A stretch of DNA of 64,000 nt from Halomonas sp. GT (GTDB lineage: Bacteria; Pseudomonadota; Gammaproteobacteria; Pseudomonadales; Halomonadaceae). Both the position numbers and the translations under genes were made by a program. The notes below the pieces were generated by a model. It was not told the DNA's origin and made no database searches. It worked only from the letters and a program-made list of their open reading frames with translations. Below are positions 60,002 through 64,000 of the stretch, one piece after another. Each line of letters begins with the position of its first letter. Positions within the stretch are counted from its first letter, which is position 1. The stretch covers positions 1,612,001-1,676,000 of the forward strand of contig NZ_CP020562.1 of the NCBI RefSeq assembly GCF_002082565.1, in the 5' to 3' direction.

Positions 60002-60625
60002 ATGAAAAAAATGTTTTTAGCTGCATCTTTCGTAGATGTTGCAGACCTATTTGTGACATTTTTCAGCGCAAAGTGTGTAGGACAAACGGTTACGTTCATT
60101 CCTACTGCAAGCCTAGTCGAAGAGGTCAATTTTTATGTGGCCGCAGGCAGAGAAGCACTCGAGAAGTGTGGGCTAATTGTTGATGAGCTTGAGATTTCAA
60201 CTGTTCCAAGTGAAGAGATAAACAGCAAGCTTCAAAAAAATGACTATATCTATGTCACTGGTGGAAATACTTTCTTTTTACTTCAAGAATTGAAAAGAAC
60301 TGGTGCAGATGAAATCATAAAGGAGCAAATAAGTTCAGGTAAAGTGTATATTGGAGAGTCTGCCGGCTCCATTGTTATGTCGCCTAACATTGATTATGTG
60401 AAAGGCATGGACGATTTCACGATGGCACCTAATGTAGGCTCTTTTGCATCATTAGGCATGGTTAGCTTTTATCCAGTACCACACTATACCAACGCTCCTT
60501 TCAAGAAAGTCGTTGAAGGCATAATCACTAGATATGATGAAAAAATAGACCTTTGCCCAATTAGCAATACGCAAGCCATTATCGTCAATGGTGATGAGTT
60601 TGAAGTCTGGACGGCTGAAACTTAA
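60002..60625 (+). CDS. Peptidase S51 / dipeptidase E-like protein
   Basis: A 207-residue, AT-rich gene. The product shows the class I glutamine-amidotransferase-like fold of peptidase E: NDYIYVTGGNTFFLLQELK and the nucleophile elbow YIGESAGSIVMSPNID (Ser of ESAGS), with PHYT supplying the His. Peptidase E cleaves Asp-X dipeptides in the cytosol; relatives include cyanophycinases. RBS AAGGA seven bases upstream. Composition differs clearly from the core genome, consistent with transfer. Confidence 0.82.
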   Translation: MKKMFLAASFVDVADLFVTFFSAKCVGQTVTFIPTASLVEEVNFYVAAGREALEKCGLIVDELEISTVPSEEINSKLQKNDYIYVTGGNTFFLLQELKRTGADEIIKEQISSGKVYIGESAGSIVMSPNIDYVKGMDDFTMAPNVGSFASLGMVSFYPVPHYTNAPFKKVVEGIITRYDEKIDLCPISNTQAIIVNGDEFEVWTAET

Positions 60626-60779
60626 CCAGACACAGCAGTTCGCGGACTATGATTACGTCATTTTAGAAGTACAAGGAGATCGTAAATCGCCTATCCGTGA
60701 AGCTATAAAAACTTTTCACTCCGCCTTTCAAAGTCTTTGCTCTGACAAGTGCAGTAATGGTGATGGCAGTTCCTTATAA
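60626..60779 (+). pseudogene. Possible coding remnant after the peptidase E-like gene
   Basis: A frame that overlaps the end of the previous gene continues as FADYDYVILEVQGDRKSPIR and EAIKTFHSAFQSLCSDK before stopping at 60777-60779. It reads like the tail of a globular protein but has no proper start of its own. I do not recognise the family. It may be a deletion remnant or chance. Confidence 0.25.
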
Positions 60780-60809
60780 TTGATATCTCAGTATATTTTG
60801 GAGTAGTTC

Positions 60810-61151
60810 GTGCCACATTGCATCGTTGAGCATTCAGCTTCATTGGACGGCGAGTTGATCTTGCCATTGGTATTTTTAGGTGCCATGACGTCAGCGCTAT
60901 TTAAGGCTGATGGCAGTGACATAAAAGTAAGGTCGATCGCTTATCAGTGCTATCTGACGGGGCAGGCAACGTCAGATTTTGTTCATGTAGTGTTAAAAAT
61001 TCTGTCAGGTAGAACTCCTGCCCAAAAGCAAATGCTTTCAAGATCGGTATTAGCGCAATTGCAAACACTTGAGATTCCACGTTGCTCGTTAACCGTCGAG
61101 GTCGTGGATATTGAGCGTGCCAGCTATTCAAAGTGGGTTAGTGGGTCATAG
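60810..61151 (+). CDS. CHMI-family (5-carboxymethyl-2-hydroxymuconate isomerase-like) tautomerase
   Basis: A 113-residue protein starting at GTG, with the catalytic N-terminal proline exposed after Met removal (MPHCIVEHSASL). This opening and the length fit the CHMI branch of the tautomerase superfamily. In HPA catabolism CHMI isomerises a ring-cleavage product, but no other hpa gene is nearby, so the substrate is open. TTTGGAG lies just upstream. Confidence 0.75.
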   Translation: MPHCIVEHSASLDGELILPLVFLGAMTSALFKADGSDIKVRSIAYQCYLTGQATSDFVHVVLKILSGRTPAQKQMLSRSVLAQLQTLEIPRCSLTVEVVDIERASYSKWVSGS

Positions 61152-61164
61152 CAAGGTGAAGCAT

Positions 61165-61281
61165 GTGGCCACTGCAATGCTCACGATTTGGGTGTTGAAT
61201 GGCTGGCTATGGTGCGAAAAATCTACCAGCAAAGAATCAGGGTGGGCTCCATTAGCGAATCTGAAAGAGGCTGCGGAGTAG
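61165..61281 (+). CDS. Possible small ORF with hydrophobic N-terminus
   Basis: A GTG at 61165 with AAGG eight bases upstream opens a 38-codon frame: MATAMLTIWVLNGWLWCEKS followed by a polar tail ending KEAAE. The start resembles a short signal or membrane helix. It fills the gap between the tautomerase and kinase genes. Support is weak because it is short and of unknown family. Confidence 0.25.
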   Translation: MATAMLTIWVLNGWLWCEKSTSKESGWAPLANLKEAAE

Positions 61282-61321
61282 TATTTAAAGCCGCGCGTGC
61301 ATTGTTCATAAGGAGCAATCA

Positions 61322-61822
61322 ATGAGCTCTTACGGAACGTTGATATTCTTCTGTGGAAAGATGGGCGCTGGGAAAAGCACGTTGTCTGCCAGTATTGCTC
61401 GTGAGCGCGGCGCGGTGCTCCTTTCAGAGGACGACTGGCTATCTGCTCTTTTCCCTGGCGACATCAATGATTTCAACGACTACATCAGTTACTCGTCACG
61501 CCTTAAGCCATTGCTCAGAGCACATGTTGAGCAAATACTCATGGCCGGTACCACTGTGGTTCTAGACTTCCCCGGCAACACCAGGAAGCAAAGGGCTTGG
61601 TTCAAGGATATCTACTCGCAACGAGAGATACCTCACGAACTGTACTATGTGGTGGCAGATGACGAGATTTGTCTAAAACAGCTGAAACAGCGGCAAAAGG
61701 AGCAGCCTGAGCGCGCGACGTTCGACACCGAGGAGGTTTTCAGAGTGGTGACGGGCTACTTTGAGCCTCCCGAAGAATCAGAGGGATTCAATGTCGAGGT
61801 TGTAGCACGAGCGTTCACATAA
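61322..61822 (+). CDS. P-loop kinase-like ATPase (AAA_33 / zeta-toxin-like fold)
   Basis: A 166-residue protein with Walker A CGKMGAGKST at residues 11-20, a Walker-B-like strand VVLDFPGNT and an Arg-rich LID segment LKQRQKEQPERATF. This is the pattern of small nucleoside- or metabolite-kinases grouped as AAA_33, related to zeta toxin and chloramphenicol phosphotransferase-type folds. The phosphorylated substrate is not predictable. No antitoxin-like partner gene overlaps it. Confidence 0.78.
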   Translation: MSSYGTLIFFCGKMGAGKSTLSASIARERGAVLLSEDDWLSALFPGDINDFNDYISYSSRLKPLLRAHVEQILMAGTTVVLDFPGNTRKQRAWFKDIYSQREIPHELYYVVADDEICLKQLKQRQKEQPERATFDTEEVFRVVTGYFEPPEESEGFNVEVVARAFT

Positions 61823-61928
61823 TCTCCATATTGCCGATCTGGATGCTTTTGGTACCGTTTTATCAGCGTTAGCCGCACTTTGAAAACATGTATCTAGAGC
61901 TTCATTATGGACTAAAGGGAATTAGAAT

Positions 61929-62468
61929 ATGACTCAAAGAAGCGATGATAGAACAGTTAAAATGGGTATGCTGCTAGGGTTTTTGGGGACTATAGTGGTG
62001 TTTATTTCTTTCTATAGTTTTTTGCCTCAAGTTGCTGAAGAGGTTAGCTTAGTTGAGCGGCTAAAGCTCGGAATAATGTGCCTTGTTTTTCCCGTGACAC
62101 TATTTTTTTTGATGATTGTTAGAGTTGGCTCCCAGCGTTTCGGAAACCTGTCAGCGGATCCAACTAAGTGTGAAGCAAATACAGAAGGGATGAAGGTTGA
62201 TCTAAGAGTCCTCTCTAATACTCATGAGCAGCTTATGATATTCGCTATTAATATATTGGCGCTATCTGCTTTAATGCCTTATCAATTCTTGAGCTTGCTG
62301 CCCATCTATTCTGGAGTTTTTGTTGCTGGTCGCGTCATGTTTTGGGTAGGTTACAGGCGTAATGTATTATGGAGAGCCCCAGGGTTTGCGATGTCTACAC
62401 TGCCTGCCGTGATAGGAGTGGGGTATAGCTGTGTTGCGGTTTTATTAGCTGCATTCGAAAGTGTTTAA
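61929..62468 (+). CDS. MAPEG-family membrane protein
   Basis: A 179-residue integral membrane protein with four or five helices. The segment LRVLSNTHEQLMIFAINILA matches the RxxxNxxEQ glutathione-site motif of MAPEG proteins, and YSGVFVAGRVMFWVGYRRN is the second conserved block. Eukaryotic members are glutathione or leukotriene enzymes; bacterial roles are mostly unknown. AT-rich, with AAAGGGA upstream. Confidence 0.7.
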   Translation: MTQRSDDRTVKMGMLLGFLGTIVVFISFYSFLPQVAEEVSLVERLKLGIMCLVFPVTLFFLMIVRVGSQRFGNLSADPTKCEANTEGMKVDLRVLSNTHEQLMIFAINILALSALMPYQFLSLLPIYSGVFVAGRVMFWVGYRRNVLWRAPGFAMSTLPAVIGVGYSCVAVLLAAFESV

Positions 62469-62555
62469 TAAGATTGAGTTTTAAACTGCAGCGTTTTTTA
62501 TTTTTATTGTTGATTTCAATTCGAGTTTTTAATTTTTTCTAAAGAAGGGTGGTCT

Positions 62556-62945
62556 ATGCTTGCACTTTCAATAGTAAGCCCACATGGCTCCAATATAGCT
62601 TCAGGGAAAAAGACGCTGGAGGTTCGCTCGTGGCGCCCGGAATCTTTACCTATCCGTGATCTTTTGATTGTAGAAAATTCTCACTTCTTATCTGCTGATA
62701 ACCCCGTTGACCCTGATGGCAGGGCTGTTGCAATTGTGGATGTTGAAGAGATACATGAATGGCAGCCTTCTGAAGTCAAAGCGGCTTGCTCAAATGGCTG
62801 GGAGCCAGGTTATTTGGCTTGGTGCTTGTCAAACGTTCGCCCTATTACCAACAACACCCCGACTTTTAACAATGTGGCTGTGCCAGCCAAGAGAAAGCTC
62901 TATGAAGTTGAGCTGCTGCAAATTTCACAGCTCGGCTTTGGATAG
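62556..62945 (+). CDS. ASCH-domain protein (PUA-like fold)
   Basis: A 129-residue protein whose opening MLALSIVSPHGSNIASGKKT and EVRSWRPESLPIRDLLIVEN match ASCH domains, small beta-barrels related to PUA and thought to bind RNA; some are nucleoside amidohydrolases. The region PDGRAVAIVDVEEIHEWQPS continues the barrel. RBS AAGAAGG is upstream. Role in this organism unknown. Confidence 0.78.
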   Translation: MLALSIVSPHGSNIASGKKTLEVRSWRPESLPIRDLLIVENSHFLSADNPVDPDGRAVAIVDVEEIHEWQPSEVKAACSNGWEPGYLAWCLSNVRPITNNTPTFNNVAVPAKRKLYEVELLQISQLGFG

Positions 62946-63096
62946 CCTGAACAAAAAACACTTGCTCTTCCGTATTTAAGGCACTAAGTGCCAATGCAGG
63001 AGCCTTGGTAGGGCTGGTTCGGCGCCACAGTGACCAGACGGGAGTATATGGCAATAGTGATTTTTGATCAGATTGATGGTGCAAGGGATAGTGACG

Positions 63097-63636
63097 ATGG
63101 ATGAAGCGGAATCCCTAGAAAGAGCGATTAATGAGGAGGTGGTAATCTTCCCATATGATGCCAGCTGGCAACGAATGTTCGAGGAGGAGCGAGAGCGTCT
63201 CTTTGATTTGTTTTCAGGTGATTTTTTGGCCATCGAACACGTTGGGAGTACTGCCGTACCGGGGCTTTCTGCCAAGCCGGTTATCGATATATTGGCTGGC
63301 GTGGATTCGATATCACGTGCTGACAAATTAATGGAGCCGTTGTGCCGTGCAGGCTATGCAACATCGATGGCGTTCAACGCTTCGTTAGTTGAGCGGCGTT
63401 GGCTTATGCGGTGGACTGAGGGGCGCAGAACACATCACCTACACCTCATGGTCTACGGTAGTCACGAATGGGATCAGCGCTTGGCATTTCGGAACATACT
63501 GCTTGCCAATACCCAACTAGCCCAACGGTATGAGAAGAATAAGCGGTTGTGGGCGGCAGAATTTAAGTCAGACAGGGAAGCATATACGGCTGCCAAAGCG
63601 GGTTTTATCCTAGAGGCCTTGGAGAGCGCTCCATAG
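63097..63636 (+). CDS. GrpB-family nucleotidyltransferase-like protein
   Basis: A 179-residue protein from ATG 63097 (AAGGG nine bases upstream); an ORF extension to 63064 is possible but lacks an RBS. GrpB features are PYDASWQRMFEEERERLF, the nucleotidyltransferase-like EHVGSTAVPGLSAKPVIDIL with its GST and Asp pair, and HHLHLMVYGSHEWDQRLAFR. The family is common on mobile elements; activity is poorly defined. Confidence 0.88.
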   Translation: MDEAESLERAINEEVVIFPYDASWQRMFEEERERLFDLFSGDFLAIEHVGSTAVPGLSAKPVIDILAGVDSISRADKLMEPLCRAGYATSMAFNASLVERRWLMRWTEGRRTHHLHLMVYGSHEWDQRLAFRNILLANTQLAQRYEKNKRLWAAEFKSDREAYTAAKAGFILEALESAP

Positions 63637-63701
63637 GCCATATAGACAGGCGAGGTGATCGATTTACCCCTCGTTATAAATTTTATGATTTTAAAAGGAT
63701 G

Positions 63702-64000
63702 ATGAAAGTGGATTGCAAACAACGAGTTTCGCGCTGGGTTATGTCGATTTTCTTAATAGCGGTTCCTTCTGTGTTGATGGCTCAGGATGATAATTTGCTT
63801 ACAGAGGTTGATCGTATAGAGAGACAGTTGGACGCGCGTGTTGGTTTTGCAGCCTATAACTTGGAAACTGGGCAGCGTTGGGAATACAACGCAGACCAGC
63901 TGTTCGCCATGTCCAGCACCTTTAAAACCTTAGCATGTGCATCGCTGCTGCAGCGTGTGGATGAAGGAAATGAGCAACTCGAAAGACGAGTGAAGGTATC
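63702..64000 (+). CDS. Class A beta-lactamase, 5' part (CARB-like), truncated by window end
   Basis: The frame from ATG 63702 (or 63699) is open to the window end, giving 99 residues. A signal peptide (WVMSIFLIAVPSVLMA) precedes VDRIERQLDARVGFAAYNLE and the active-site motif MSSTFKTLACASLL, in which S72-x-x-K75 corresponds to Ser70/Lys73 of class A enzymes. The STFKT-ACA wording is closest, in my recollection, to carbenicillinases (CARB/RTG). The SDN, Glu166 and KTG motifs lie beyond the window, so activity cannot be judged. AAAAGGA lies upstream. Confidence 0.82.
   Translation, partial: MKVDCKQRVSRWVMSIFLIAVPSVLMAQDDNLLTEVDRIERQLDARVGFAAYNLETGQRWEYNADQLFAMSSTFKTLACASLLQRVDEGNEQLERRVKV

Larger units (their letters stand above)
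58389..64000. mobile_element. Cassette-like accessory region (possible CALIN), open to the right
   Basis: From the gene remnant onward every gene is on the plus strand, short, promoter-poor or with small gaps, and unrelated in function to its neighbours. Two attC-like sites bracket the GFA gene. The gene families present (GFA, MAPEG, GrpB, ASCH, small kinases, class A beta-lactamase) are frequent in chromosomal integron arrays of Vibrio and other marine bacteria. No integrase or attI is visible, and no clear attC follows the genes after 59228, so part of the region may have arrived by another route or lost its sites. Confidence 0.5.

Noticed and set aside
61866..61880. CAGCGTTAGCCGCAC as a third attC site
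   Set aside because: Only the right-hand core resembles attC; no complementary left box or inner pairing was found upstream.
62980..62992. Short palindrome GGCACTAAGTGCC before the GrpB gene
   Set aside because: Arms of six bases around one base are too short to support a specific function.
58129..64000. Integron integrase or attI inside the window
   Set aside because: No tyrosine recombinase motif was found on either strand, so the region is not called a complete integron.

Overview
The window is a 64 kb piece of a gammaproteobacterial chromosome. Gene content and order point to Halomonas or a close relative in the Halomonadaceae. Evidence includes the Pseudomonas-like order proA-nadD-rsfS-rlmH-mrdA-rodA-mltB-rlpA-dacA-ybeD-lipB, a complete Na+-translocating NADH:quinone reductase operon next to nqrM and sthA, a long-form GAPDH beside mfd, and a PA2778/PA2779-type gene pair. 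No rRNA, tRNA or CRISPR array was recognised, and the genus call is inference from gene content.

Layout. 1-8 kb: a peptide-utilisation locus on the minus strand, transcribed dppA-dppB-dppC-dppD-dppF, then a HypT-like LysR regulator and a prolidase (pepQ) cut by the window start. 8-14.6 kb: glutaredoxin; mpl-ubiX-lysE; a DedA-PAP2 fusion; two overlapping membrane proteins with degenerate GGDEF-like domains. 14.8-26.4 kb: proline and NAD synthesis, ribosome-associated factors, the cell-elongation and peptidoglycan block, and the lipoate genes (lipB, with lipA convergent). 26.7-30.5 kb: a LysR regulator divergent from a DUF3141 protein that has a PhaC-like Cys/Asp/His triad and a basic tail. 30.7-36.9 kb: topA with two small helical proteins, then an Lpp/OprI-type lipoprotein between two L,D-transpeptidases. 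37-50.4 kb: mfd, gap, nqrABCDEF, nqrM, sthA. 50.5-56.8 kb: C39-like peptidase and PA2779-like pair, holA-lptE-leuS and a divergent ybeL-type zinc-ribbon gene. 56.8-58.1 kb: an unassigned polytopic membrane protein.

58.1-64 kb is an accessory region. All its genes lie on the plus strand, are short, and several are visibly AT-rich: a GFA-family protein, a LysE exporter, a peptidase E-like protein, a CHMI-family tautomerase, a P-loop kinase, a MAPEG-like membrane protein, an ASCH-domain protein, a GrpB protein and the 5' end of a class A beta-lactamase. Two sites resemble integron attC recombination sites (58631-58726 and 59159-59228) and bracket the GFA gene as a cassette. No integrase is in the window, so this is best read as a cassette cluster or relic (CALIN-like), possibly extending past the right edge.

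How the parts work together: the core is dominated by envelope growth (PBP2/RodA, MltB, RlpA, DacA, Mpl, Lpp with L,D-transpeptidases, LptE), sodium-based respiration with NAD(P)H balancing (NQR, SthA, GAPDH), and translation or replication housekeeping. The less ordinary signals are the cassette region with the beta-lactamase, the paired degenerate GGDEF proteins, the DUF3141 protein with its tail, and a terminator-like hairpin inside the signal-peptide codons of the C39-like peptidase gene.
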